From contig JBGVTM010000201.1 in the NCBI GenBank assembly GCA_041862535.1, positions 1 through 58,801 of the forward strand: a stretch of 58,801 bases of DNA, given 5' to 3'. The notes under the pieces are model-generated. The model did no database searches. It was not told the DNA's origin and saw only the letters and a list, made by a program, of their open reading frames with translations. Both the position numbers and the translations under genes were made by a program. This stretch comes from Candidatus Neomarinimicrobiota bacterium (GTDB lineage: Bacteria > Fidelibacterota > Marinisomatia > SCGC-AAA003-L08 > TS1B11). How positions within the stretch are numbered: position 1 is the first letter of the stretch; every line of letters starts with the position of its first letter. Positions 15,943 to 25,300 of the stretch are shown piece by piece.

Positions 15943-18183
15943 TTGACTGTGTACGCCCAAGTTGTTCTGCCCTTCTCCAGTTACAAATCCTTCACCTACC
16001 GGATTCCCCCCGAGATTGAGTCTGCAGTGCGGGCCGGGAGTTTTGTGGAGGTGCCCTTCCGCCAGCGAAGCGCCACTGGTGTAGTAATAAGCCTTCACGG
16101 GCGGGCACCTTTTAAAGGCAAGATCAAGCCTATACGGGCTATCAGGGAAGAGCCGACGGCCCTTCCGCAGGATCTCTGGGCCACGCTGGAATGGATCAGC
16201 CGTTATTATGTCACGCCGCTGGGGCTAGTGCTGAAAAGTGCCCTTCCGCTGGGCTTTTCCGAACGGGCATTAGTAGCGCAGCGGAGCCTGGTGTCGGTCA
16301 CGGATGCGGGTTGTCAAGCCCTATCGGGATGGTCGCAGCGGGCTCCGGTCCAGAGGGCAGTGTTGGAATTCCTGGTGGCTCAATCGGGGGAAGTACCTGT
16401 TACCGATCTCGCAGGAATTGCAACTGATCCTTATGCGACCTGCCGCAGGTTAGCGGCCCATGGCTGGGTACGGTTGGAAAAGGGCACGGTGCCGGCTGAC
16501 CCCTTCAGCCTGATGGAGCCGTCAGGCGGTAAGGAGGTCTGTCTCACTGAGGAGCAGGAGCGGGTGCTGGCGTCGGTGATGCGAACCAGTGCTGAAGGGC
16601 GGTTTGCCCCGATTCTGCTGCGGGGTGTCACTGGCAGTGGTAAGACGGAGATTTACCTGAAGGCGGCGCAGGAGGTGCTGGCGCAAGGGGGCTCAGTTCT
16701 GGTGCTGGTGCCGGAGATTGCCCTTACGCCGCAGGTGGCCCAGCGGTTCCGGGCGGCGTTCGGCCAGCGCGTAGCTCTCTGGCACAGTCATCTATCCCGG
16801 GGGGAGCGGGCCTGGACCTGGCAGGAGCTCCTTCGGGGGCGTTTTTCGGTGGTGGTAGGGGCCCGGAGCGCACTGTTTGTGCCTTTACCGCGCCTACGGC
16901 TGTTGATTATTGATGAGGAGCAGGAAGGGAGCTACAAGCAGCAAGAACCGGCGCCCCGCTATCACGCCAGGGATACGGCCTTGATGCGCGGGAAATATGC
17001 TGAAGCCGTGGTGTTGATGACCAGTGCTACTCCCAGTGTGGAATCTTATTATAATAGCCTGATGGACCGGTTCACGAGCCTGGAGCTCACGGGGCGGTTC
17101 GGCGGGGCGGTATATCCCCGTGTTCGTTTAGTGGACCTGAAGGCTGAACGCCAGCGGACGGGGAACTATCAGCTGGTCCTTTCAGAGCCCCTCGTGGCGG
17201 CCATTGGAAAGCGCCTGGAGCGCAAAGAGCAGGTGATTCTCCTGCAGAACCGGCGGGGGTTTGCCCCGATCATCGGTTGCAACGATTGCGGCTACGTGAT
17301 GGAGTGCCCCCACTGTGCGGTTTTATTCACCTATCATAAGTCCAGGCGATTGCTGGTGTGCCACTATTGCGGCGCTACCGCCCCGGGTCCCGAAGCCTGT
17401 CCCCAATGCGGCAGCCCCTACATCTACCTCCATGGTGTTGGCACGGAAAAGGTGGAGGAGCATTTGCGGCAGCTGTTTCCGGGGGCGAGTATACGGCGCA
17501 TGGATGTTGATACCACCCGCCGTCGAGGTGCCCTCCAGCAAATTCTCCAGGAATTCGCCGAGGGAAAAATTGACATCCTTCTGGGCACTCAAATGATCGC
17601 CAAGGGGCTGGACTTTGGTAACGTCACCCTGGTAGGAGTAGTGAATGCCGACACCGCCCTTTTTTTACCTGATTTCCGGGCGGGAGAGCGTACTTTCCAG
17701 TTAGTATATCAAGTTTGTGGCCGGTCGGGACGGCGTCCGGAGAAGCCGGGAGAAGCTATCATCCAGACCAATCATCCCACGGATATTGCCATCAAAGCGG
17801 CAGCTCGTCTCGACGCCCATCGGTTCTACAATCAGGTTTTGGCTGAGCGTCAGGAACTATTATATCCCCCTTTTTCCCGATTGGTCAGGCTGCTACTTCA
17901 TGGAAAGGACCGGGAGAAGGTCTGGCAGCGGGCCCGGGATCTGCGTAGCAGATTGACGCCGTTGCAGAAGGGCATGACTCTCCTGGGTCCGGCCTCGGCG
18001 CCCTACGAGCGGCTGCGGGGCCTGTGGCGGGTGCATCTGCTATTGAAGTCCAGCCGGGAGGTCGATACCAAAGGCCAGCGTCTACATCAACTCGTCCTTG
18101 CCCGGGTCCCCCGCGCCTGGCTGGAGCGGAGTCATCAGGGTGTTCGGCTGATAATCGACGTCGATCCAGTGTCCCTGCTATGA
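15943..18183 (+). CDS. priA: Primosomal protein N' (replication restart helicase PriA), variant motif II
   Basis: 3'-5' superfamily 2 helicase that reloads the replisome at stalled forks. The 746-residue protein shows the N-terminal DNA-binding domain (YAQVVLPFSSYKSFTYRIP), Walker A GVTGSGKTEIY (about 228-238), motif II, the YKQQEPAPRYHARD loop, and eight cysteines in CNDCG, CPHC, CHYCG and CPQCG pairs for two zinc ions (about 444-490). Motif II reads IDEEQ, not the DEEH usual in PriA; the codon is CAG at 16921-16923. Start may be TTG 15943 or GTG 15949; neither has a strong ribosome-binding site. The stop overlaps the next gene (ATGA). Confidence 0.94.
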   Translation: MTVYAQVVLPFSSYKSFTYRIPPEIESAVRAGSFVEVPFRQRSATGVVISLHGRAPFKGKIKPIRAIREEPTALPQDLWATLEWISRYYVTPLGLVLKSALPLGFSERALVAQRSLVSVTDAGCQALSGWSQRAPVQRAVLEFLVAQSGEVPVTDLAGIATDPYATCRRLAAHGWVRLEKGTVPADPFSLMEPSGGKEVCLTEEQERVLASVMRTSAEGRFAPILLRGVTGSGKTEIYLKAAQEVLAQGGSVLVLVPEIALTPQVAQRFRAAFGQRVALWHSHLSRGERAWTWQELLRGRFSVVVGARSALFVPLPRLRLLIIDEEQEGSYKQQEPAPRYHARDTALMRGKYAEAVVLMTSATPSVESYYNSLMDRFTSLELTGRFGGAVYPRVRLVDLKAERQRTGNYQLVLSEPLVAAIGKRLERKEQVILLQNRRGFAPIIGCNDCGYVMECPHCAVLFTYHKSRRLLVCHYCGATAPGPEACPQCGSPYIYLHGVGTEKVEEHLRQLFPGASIRRMDVDTTRRRGALQQILQEFAEGKIDILLGTQMIAKGLDFGNVTLVGVVNADTALFLPDFRAGERTFQLVYQVCGRSGRRPEKPGEAIIQTNHPTDIAIKAAARLDAHRFYNQVLAERQELLYPPFSRLVRLLLHGKDREKVWQRARDLRSRLTPLQKGMTLLGPASAPYERLRGLWRVHLLLKSSREVDTKGQRLHQLVLARVPRAWLERSHQGVRLIIDVDPVSLL

Positions 18184-19190
18184 TCTGCGCTGCTGATAAA
18201 TGGTTAATATGGCTGCTATTTCCCTGGTGGTTTGGGGCCGCGGTGGAGCCACATCCATCGGATTCGGTTATCACCACCGGGTCTGTCGCCAGTTCGCTGG
18301 GGAATTTTACACTTCATTTCCCGGCTGATTATCCGGTGGAGGTGGAGACATATCTCCGGGAATTGACCGTGGATGTGACCCTGGCCCTCGTCAGTCGGTT
18401 TGGCCCAGTGGAGCCGGCCCCTTTTCAATTGATGATTGTGGATTCCCGGGCCCAGCTGGAAAAATGGGTGGGCGGTAAGCTACCTACATGGATTCATGCT
18501 GTGGCCCGGGAACATCCCCCAATGGTTGTAGTGCTGGGACCCGCTACCGAGGTAGCTGAGCCGATCAGCCACCGATTTGAACAGATCCTGCTCCACGAGT
18601 TGACTCACGTCTACCTCTATCGTCTCTATCCCAGCCGTAATGGTGAGCGCTTGCCCGGTTGGTTCCATGAGGGGTTGGCCGTCCACGTCAGTGGTGGCCT
18701 GGATCGGGGTCTGCACCAGGCCCTGGTCCGGGGCCGGCTCACCGGGCGGTTCTATACCCTGGACCAGCTGGACCGGATTTACCACACCTCGTCCGTACTC
18801 AGCGAGCTGGCCTATGCCCAGTCCGTAGTTGCGGTCCAGACCATGGAAGATTTTTATGGCCAGGGGGTATTCCGGTCTCTTTTTGATGAGATTCGCGGTG
18901 GACTGCCTTTCCCTGCGGCCTTTGCGCAGATAGGGGGGGAGCCACTGGAGGAGTTTCAGGCCCGCTACCAGGCGGCGCTGAGACGGCGCTATAATATTCT
19001 CCTGGTGCTGGCTGATCCCGGCGTTCTGTTTATCCTGTTGCCACTGCTGTTATTGACAGCCTATCTAATAAAATTATGGCGTAATCGGGCTATTGCTGCC
19101 AGGTGGGCCGCTGAAGATATTGGAGGCGGTGATCGTCCAGGGAACCTGGCCCCACCTGATGATAACCACCAGGTGAATGGGTGGGAATAA
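18180..19190 (+). CDS. Exported membrane-anchored zinc metallopeptidase (peptidase MA-like gluzincin)
   Basis: The 336-residue protein has an N-terminal hydrophobic signal (WLIWLLFPWWFGAA), a gluzincin site HELTH (about 139-143) with the third ligand in GWFHEGLA (Glu about 164), and a C-terminal transmembrane helix (about 283-305: GVLFILLPLLLLTAYLI) followed by a charged cytoplasmic tail. The topology implies a periplasmic catalytic domain tethered to the inner membrane. The start is the ATG overlapping the priA stop; an upstream codon at 18024 would lie inside priA. A barrel gene and an EEP gene follow with 3- and 7-base gaps, so the three genes form one unit. The substrate is unknown. Confidence 0.8.
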   Translation: MICAADKWLIWLLFPWWFGAAVEPHPSDSVITTGSVASSLGNFTLHFPADYPVEVETYLRELTVDVTLALVSRFGPVEPAPFQLMIVDSRAQLEKWVGGKLPTWIHAVAREHPPMVVVLGPATEVAEPISHRFEQILLHELTHVYLYRLYPSRNGERLPGWFHEGLAVHVSGGLDRGLHQALVRGRLTGRFYTLDQLDRIYHTSSVLSELAYAQSVVAVQTMEDFYGQGVFRSLFDEIRGGLPFPAAFAQIGGEPLEEFQARYQAALRRRYNILLVLADPGVLFILLPLLLLTAYLIKLWRNRAIAARWAAEDIGGGDRPGNLAPPDDNHQVNGWE

Positions 19191-19193
19191 GTC

Positions 19194-20201
19194 GTGAGCC
19201 GGCATAACGTGGATGAATGGCTGCAACGCCGTTCCGTAGTTGCAATACTAACTGCGAGTCTGTGGCTTCCGGCGATGGTATCGGCTCAGACGAGCTTCGA
19301 ATGGCTGACCGATGCCGTCCATCCGCGTGGCATGGCGCTGGCTAACGCAACGGTAGCGGACGCGGATCCCGCCGAAGCTTTGGGCCTGAATCCCGCTGGA
19401 CTCCAGTGGGCCTTTTCCCCCGCTGGCTCGACGCGCCTATTCCAGTTGGGCCTCAGGCGCTATCCTGCCGATATCACTCAACAGGTGATCCAGGTTGTTT
19501 TTCCGGCTGGTGAACAATTGGTAGGGATTGAAATCCGCCATTTCGACTATGGGACTTTTTATGGTTACGACGATGATGGCCGGAGGCAGGAAGACTATAC
19601 AGCTGGTGATCTACTGTTGCGTAGCGGCTTGCGACACATGGTGGGGAGGTACCTAGCTGTGGGAGTGGCGGTTGGGATGCTGTCCAGCCAATTAGAAGCG
19701 GTGACTGCCCGGGCCCTGGTGTGGTCTTTGGGGGTGCAACTGGAAGTGGTGCCTCTGGCGGCCCGTCTGGGTGTCGTAGTACAGAATCGAGGTCGATTCA
19801 CCACTCTCTTTGGGAACACTTTGCCTGATGAACTTCCTGGCACCTGGCTGGTGGGGCTGGCCAAGTCGCTGGCCTACCTGCCGTTTACCCTCTATATATC
19901 TGCTGGCCAGAATGTGGCGGATAGCCGACTGCTTTGGCGCCTGGGTGGTGAGTTTCGGCTGCATAGGCGCCTGGTCCTGCGCTTCGGTGTGGACCAGGGA
20001 AAAACGGACTACCGCCGGGGGAATGCCTACGCCGACCTGTTCTCCGGGTTCTGCCTGGGATTTGGCACCAGTGTGGGAGAGCCTGACCTGTCGAGGGTGA
20101 CAAGCCGCAAACGACCTATGGTCCTTGCGCTGGATGGCGCGGCGAAGTTGTTGGGCCCGCTGGGATTCAGCACCTCGGTTGCCCTGGGACTGAGGTTTTA
20201 G
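19194..20201 (+). CDS. PorV/PorQ-like outer-membrane beta-barrel protein
   Basis: 335 residues from a GTG start 3 bases after the previous stop. A signal peptide (VVAILTASLWLPAMVSAQ) is followed by HPRGMALANATVADADPAEALGLNPAGL, which matches the start of FadL/PorV/PorQ-type barrels (GARAxGMGxAxxAxADDxxAxxxNPAGL). Alternating amphipathic strands continue to a C-terminal F (SVALGLRF), as usual for barrels. PorV and PorQ are accessory proteins of type IX secretion in Bacteroidota; since this window encodes T9SS-type cargo, that role is possible, but the assignment to PorQ itself is an inference. Confidence 0.7.
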   Translation: MSRHNVDEWLQRRSVVAILTASLWLPAMVSAQTSFEWLTDAVHPRGMALANATVADADPAEALGLNPAGLQWAFSPAGSTRLFQLGLRRYPADITQQVIQVVFPAGEQLVGIEIRHFDYGTFYGYDDDGRRQEDYTAGDLLLRSGLRHMVGRYLAVGVAVGMLSSQLEAVTARALVWSLGVQLEVVPLAARLGVVVQNRGRFTTLFGNTLPDELPGTWLVGLAKSLAYLPFTLYISAGQNVADSRLLWRLGGEFRLHRRLVLRFGVDQGKTDYRRGNAYADLFSGFCLGFGTSVGEPDLSRVTSRKRPMVLALDGAAKLLGPLGFSTSVALGLRF

Positions 20202-20208
20202 GACCATT

Positions 20209-21156
20209 ATGTCCATTGCGGTGTTACGGTGGGCCCGGTATTTGTTTGGCCTCTTGAGCCCGGGAGTCATTTTCATGGTTATAGTTAGATGCCCCGGACC
20301 GGCCCCTCCCTCCAGTCAGAATGGCGCTGAGGGACAACAAACGTGGGACATTCCCGCTTTTGGGACCGATTCGACCTTTGAGATAATGACCTGGAATCTG
20401 AGCAACTTCGGCCAGCGTTCGCCCGTGCCCCTTCATCGCGTGGCGGAGATTGTTCGTGATCTGGATGTGGATGTGGTGGCCCTGCAGGAAATCGTCAGCC
20501 AGGCGGTTTTTGAGGCGTTGGTGGATAGTCTCGCTGGCTGGAGCGGCTATCGGGCTTCGCCGACCAGCCCGGGGCAGGAGCTGGCCTTCCTTTACAAGGA
20601 CTCCCTTTTTACCGTCGTCACGCCGCCATTTGAAATCTATGCGGCTGAGGACCTGGCCTTTCCCCGTGAGCCCCTGGTGCTGGAGCTGGCGCTCGATACT
20701 GTCCGGATTGTCGCCATCAACAACCATCTCAAATGCTGCGGCGATGGAATCATAGATGATGATCCCGATGACGAGGAGGCCCGGCGCCGGACTGCCAGCT
20801 TGCTGCTTGAAGACTACCTCCGGACCGAATTGCCGGAACAGAATGTCATTGTTTTGGGAGACCTGAACGACGAGATCGATGATCCCGAGGGAGAGAATGT
20901 CTTCCAGAACTTCATTGCTACTGACAGCCTGTTTTTCTTTGTGACCATGACGCTGGTGGAGGATTCCACCCAGATCACCTATCCCCAGGCACCCTGGTTC
21001 AGCTTCATCGATAACATTCTTATTACCGCCAGCCTATTCGACGAGTGGGAGGCTTCCGGTCAAGTGGCGACTATGCGCCTTGATGATGTGATGGACGATT
21101 ATCTGGAGGTGGTTTCCGATCACCGCCCTGTGGCCTTGAAGCTGCAGATACGGTGA
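20209..21156 (+). CDS. Exported endonuclease/exonuclease/phosphatase (EEP) family protein
   Basis: 315 residues. After a membrane or signal segment (YLFGLLSPGVIFMVIV) come the EEP motifs in order: MTWNLSNFG, DVVALQEIVS, AINNHLKCCGDG, VIVLGDLNDEIDD, and SDHRPVALKLQ at the C-terminus. These supply the Asn, Glu, His, Asp/Asn and final Asp-His pair of the metal-dependent phosphoesterase site. The substrate may be DNA, a lipid or an inositol phosphate; sequence does not decide. It is the last gene of the unit starting at 18180. Confidence 0.82.
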   Translation: MSIAVLRWARYLFGLLSPGVIFMVIVRCPGPAPPSSQNGAEGQQTWDIPAFGTDSTFEIMTWNLSNFGQRSPVPLHRVAEIVRDLDVDVVALQEIVSQAVFEALVDSLAGWSGYRASPTSPGQELAFLYKDSLFTVVTPPFEIYAAEDLAFPREPLVLELALDTVRIVAINNHLKCCGDGIIDDDPDDEEARRRTASLLLEDYLRTELPEQNVIVLGDLNDEIDDPEGENVFQNFIATDSLFFFVTMTLVEDSTQITYPQAPWFSFIDNILITASLFDEWEASGQVATMRLDDVMDDYLEVVSDHRPVALKLQIR

Positions 21157-21515
21157 TCGGTGGCGTTTCTTTGATGGCAGACATAGTGTCGCGAGTAGGT
21201 CTCCAGGTGCTCAGGCCACCATTTGTTGCCGTTTAAGAATTAGTAATTGCCTGTGTCGAACGAACTTTACAGTATACTTGACTATTATCTTAGAAATAGC
21301 TTATAATTAGTATTGAGGGCAAGTGGGTAAAAGCGCCAGTACTTACTACGCCAAACCCTCTAAACTTCTATATGGCCTCACCGGGCATTATATTAGTAGA
21401 TGGTAGCTACAGTTTTGGAAGCTCACCTTGGAAACTTGGGGCACTTACACATTATTCTACCAAGGTAAAAGGTAGAGTATAACCGACACCAACCTGCATA
21501 ATAGGAGGGTACAGC
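21157..21515. other. Leader region of the small membrane protein pair
   Basis: AT-rich, about 360 bases. It contains the promoter at 21278-21307 and then a roughly 200-base untranslated leader. GAGGG (about 21315) and CCCTC (about 21356) could pair. The leader ends in a near-perfect AGGAGG ribosome-binding site 6-7 bases before the ATG. No ORF of note is present; a leader RNA with a regulatory role is possible but unproven. Confidence 0.45.
21278..21307 (+). promoter_or_regulatory. Near-consensus sigma-70 promoter
   Basis: TTGACT (21278-21283), an 18-base spacer, then TATAAT (21302-21307). This is the best -35/-10 pair I noticed in the window. The predicted start is near 21314, about 200 bases before the first small membrane protein gene. 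Confidence 0.65.
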
Positions 21516-21740
21516 ATGGCAGCTATACAGGATTGGATTGATACCCTGGTATCATGGCTAAAGGCCTTAGTTGAGTTTGGATTGGCCTTGGCCGTGGTAT
21601 TCCTGGTTATCGATATTCTGTTCCCTGGCCAGCCAATAGGTATTGTTGACAACGTGACCGGCCTGGTAAACGTTTTTGTTGAGAATGGTGTGGTTGGCCT
21701 GATTGCCCTGTTATTTTTCCTGGCAATCTATCAGAAGTAG
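21516..21740 (+). CDS. Small two-TM membrane protein, paralogue 1
   Basis: 74 residues with AGGAGG upstream. Predicted layout: amphipathic N-terminal helix (IQDWIDTLVSWLKALV), first membrane helix (about 20-37, GLALAVVFLVIDILF), a polar loop containing VDNV, and a second membrane helix (about 57-72, NGVVGLIALLFFLAIY) ending in a Lys. It aligns with the next gene at about 42 of 72 positions, with ENGVVGLIALL identical in both. I recognise no family. The strong promoter, strong ribosome-binding site and terminator suggest high expression. The short two-helix form recalls holins, small stress proteins or membrane-complex subunits, but no motif supports any one of these. Confidence 0.75.
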   Translation: MAAIQDWIDTLVSWLKALVEFGLALAVVFLVIDILFPGQPIGIVDNVTGLVNVFVENGVVGLIALLFFLAIYQK

Positions 21741-21758
21741 CGTTTCTTAAGATACGGC

Positions 21759-21797
21759 ATTCGCCCCCTTTGCAAGGGGGCGAATCATACTTTTCTT
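21759..21797 (+). terminator. Hairpin terminator after paralogue 1
   Basis: Arms ATTCGCCCCCTT (21759-21770) and AAGGGGGCGAAT (21774-21785) form a perfect 12-bp stem with a TGC loop, followed by a T-rich stretch (ACTTTTCTT). It separates the two small genes and may make the second a readthrough product. Confidence 0.8.
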
Positions 21798-21892
21798 GAA
21801 TCGCCTTCCTCTCATCCTAAGGAGAGAGGAGCTTGTTTGCTCGGAGATTCTGAAAGCGGTGGTCTACTCTTGCCAAAAATGGAGGGATAACG

Positions 21893-22111
21893 ATGGCAAC
21901 GTTTAAAGATATAATCGACACTTTCATTAGCTGGCTCAAGGTCTTGATTGACCTGGGACTGTCACTAATTGTGGTGTTCTTACTGATCGACGTTCTGTTT
22001 AGAACAGGATTTGTGATTGATAATGTTAGCGACATTGTGGCCACCTTCGCTGAAAACGGCGTGGTCGGCCTGATTGCTTTATTGCTCTTTGTATTGATCT
22101 ATAAGAAGTAA
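21893..22111 (+). CDS. Small two-TM membrane protein, paralogue 2
   Basis: 72 residues, clearly a tandem duplicate of the preceding gene: same amphipathic N-terminus (FKDIIDTFISWLKVL), first membrane helix, IDNV loop, and ENGVVGLIALL second helix ending in KK. GGAGGG lies 7 bases before the ATG. The two loops differ by a two-residue gap and by charge (LFPGQP versus LFRTG), the most diverged part. A small hairpin (CTCTC/GAGAG) lies in the 150 bases before it. No separate promoter is evident. Confidence 0.75.
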   Translation: MATFKDIIDTFISWLKVLIDLGLSLIVVFLLIDVLFRTGFVIDNVSDIVATFAENGVVGLIALLLFVLIYKK

Positions 22112-22195
22112 GCTGCCCAGCAAATTCCGGCCCTTTCCCTGTTATCGGGGAAGGAGACCATTATTTGTGGCCGGGAGCGGGCATTGATTGTCAAT

Positions 22196-22226
22196 GACTA
22201 AAAAGGCCCCGTGTGGGGCCTTTTTT
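22196..22226 (+). terminator. Strong intrinsic terminator after paralogue 2
   Basis: AAAAGGCCCC (22201-22210), loop GTGT, GGGGCCTTTT (22215-22224) and further Ts. The A-run on the other side also makes it usable for the minus-strand peptidase gene ending at 22327. A weaker GC hairpin lies at about 22125-22150. Confidence 0.9.
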
Positions 22227-22326
22227 ATCTTCCGGGTCAGGCGGGACGTGTTTTTATATCCTCAGCTTCACCCCCACCCCACCGAGCGGGCATAGTGGAG
22301 CTATAATATTCTGCCTTCCGCCCCGC

Positions 22327-25300
22327 TCACAGGCTGATAGAGGGAAGCGACAGGCCGATCCGCCAGCCTTCATAAGGGGCCTCGCCGATCTCGGGTTCCC
22401 AGCTGTGCCACAAAGGGACGATAAACTTGATGGGTCCCAGGCTCCAAATGATACCCGCATCTGTATATGTCTGCCAGGATTCATCGTCACCGTTGTTGGT
22501 GCCGGCGATATCGGCAAACAACGCCAGCGGATATTTGCTGGTAACGTCGAGGTTCAGGGCCCAGGCAGTAATCCCGGGGACTTCGGTGTTCAGGGCCCGG
22601 ATAGCCGGACCCTCGTCGGGGATATAAAACTGATGATAGACCCTGAAGGTGCCCGATCCTGTCCGGTTGAAGGCCAGCGGGTTACTGAAATCGGTATCCA
22701 GTCCGCCGCTGAGCCAGAAGCGGTACTGGTTGGGGATAAGGTCTTTGTCGGTGAGGGTGTGTCCCAGCCAGCCGCGCAGATACAACCGGCCCTGGCGGGC
22801 ATAGCGGTAGGAAGCCTTGGCGGTGCCCTGCAGGATGGTGGCTTTTAGATCCGATTCGAGCTCGTCGGCGCTTCCTGATACCATATGGGCTTGTCCCGCT
22901 AGGTCCCAGCGTAGCAAGGCGTGGGTGTGATTCCAGTACCTGGTATTCAGGGCGGCGCTGATGAAAGTGCCGGTATCCCAGAGGGTGTTATCAAGGGCGC
23001 CCTCCGTCAGCTGCTGCCATGCCAGTGCCATGCCCAATTGTAGGGCGGGGGAGCTGACCGCCCTTTCCCGGAAAATGGCGTCCAAATCCAACTGTGCCAT
23101 ACTGTAATCCGGATAGCTGGCGTAATTGACTTTCCCGGTCAGCTTATCGGTTCCCCACAGGCGGTAGCGGTTGATGGCCAGCCCGGTGCCGCCAGCCAGG
23201 CGTTTCTGCTTGAGGCTGTAGAAAAGGCTGCCGGTGAGGTGGTTCTTCGATGGTGGCAGTACCCCGCCATAAAAGATCGTGCCGGGCAGCAGACCACTAT
23301 AGGTGCAGTAGGAAAGCATAGGAATAAAATACAGCTGGGAGCGGCCTGGTTCCGGTGCGCTGAGCAGGAACCGTAGCGCTGGCTTGTGCAGGTAGATATC
23401 TGCCAGGCGAATGAGGGGCAGGTAGTCGTTGGAGTGGTCCACATCCGGCGAGTAGCCGCCGGGATCGGTGGTGGCGGAGTGTACGGCTTCGCTATCGAAG
23501 GTGATTGTTCTGGAGCCGGAGAATCCGGGCAGCCAGCGACTTTCCAGCACCGCTCCCTCCCGATCCAGGGTGGCCACTTCTACCGGTGCCTCGATCTCAC
23601 CGTAATTAGTTATTGTGACCTGCACCACATCCTTGCTGGCTACCATCCGGCTCACGCCGTAATCCAGGCGCCGGTTGGTCTTGACGATATCGTCGAAGAA
23701 CCAGGAAAGGTCTTCCCCGGAGATGGTTTCGAAAGCGGCCCGCAGGTCTTCCGGTCCGGGATGAGCGAAGGACCAGATTCGGGTGAACGCGTCCCAGGCG
23801 GCCTGGTTGCGCTCCGGGCCCAGGTAGTGCTCCAGAAAATCGAACACCACGCTGCTCTTGTAATACACCACGGTACCGTAGTTGGTGGGCTCAAAACCGG
23901 AGGAATGACCTTCCATGGGCTGGTCATCGTGTGTGCCCACGGTAAAGTTGGCGACGAATTGTTGGAAGTGCCGCTTGGTGTAGGGATTCTTCATGATCCT
24001 GGTCAATCTCTCGGGGATCAGGCCCATGGAGAATAGCCCACCCGTTTTTTCACCGTACTTGGCGTACCAGTACCGGATTTCCGAATAGACGGTCAGACCT
24101 TCATCCAGCCAGGGGTGCAGCCGCTCGTTGTAGCCGAAGATGCCGTAATGCCAGTTGTGGCCTACCTCGTGCATAATCACGTCTTCCAGGGTTTCCTTGG
24201 TGCCGCCCATGGAAATGACCGTGATGTTGGGGTACTCCATGCCGCCGCCGGCCGCCATGTCCCCGGATACGGCCGACACGTGGTTATAGGGATAGGTCCC
24301 GTACCACTGGCCGTACCAGTAGGCGGCGTCGTGGGCATATTCAAGGGATTCTTCCCATAGGTCAGCGAAATTGGAGCGGTGCAGGCACCAGACCGTGACG
24401 GCCCTCGTGGAATCCTCCACCCACAGGGTACCCTTCTGCACCATATAGCGCTTGTCGGCGAACCAGGCGAAATCGTGAACCTTTTCCTGGTGAAAGTGCA
24501 GGGTCTTGGTGGGTCCATCACCCGGCGCAGTGAACTCCCGCTTATCGAACTTTTTAAGCCACTTCTTGCGGGCACTTTTGTCAGGTTTGCCGTCGTCTTT
24601 TTTCAGGGCATAGTACTCGGCGGTAACCGCGACCAGGCTGTCCAGGAACTCGTAATCGGGATCGCCCTGTGGGAGATCACCCGTCGCCATAACCACGTAT
24701 TCTCTGGGCAGGGTGATGTGCACGTCGAAGGTGCCGAATTCGCTGTAGAATTCCCCCATGTCCAGGTAAGGCATGGCATGCCAGCCGTCCCGGTCATACA
24801 CCGCCGGCTTGGGATACCATTGGGTGATCTCATAGTGGTTATCAGTGTGGCCGAGGCGGCTGAAAATATTGGGGATCTTGACTAAAAAGGGTGTTTCTAT
24901 AGTTACCGTGTCCCCGGGAGCTAAAGGATGGGCCAGGTAGACTTTGGCTACGTCGATCCAAGCGTGGTGATATTCCCACTTGAGTGCATTGTCGCCTGAA
25001 CGGAAGTCCAGGCTGTCGATATAGCCCCGGTCTTTGTCCTTGGCGAAGTAAAATCTGGTGCTGCCCTGCTCGAATTCCTGCCTGGCAAAAGCCGTCTCAT
25101 TGCTCCGGTAGGCATTGGGCCACAGGTGGAACCAGATAAAGTTTAGGGTATCGGGCGAGTTGTTAATATAATCTAGCGAGAGGAAGACCGACAGCGTGTG
25201 GTCTTCATCGTTGAGGGTAACGTCAATGCGGTAGGCCACCTCCTGCTGGAAGTAGTCGCTGGGGCGTGTGAGGGTTTGGGCCAGGATCCAGTTTGTGAGG

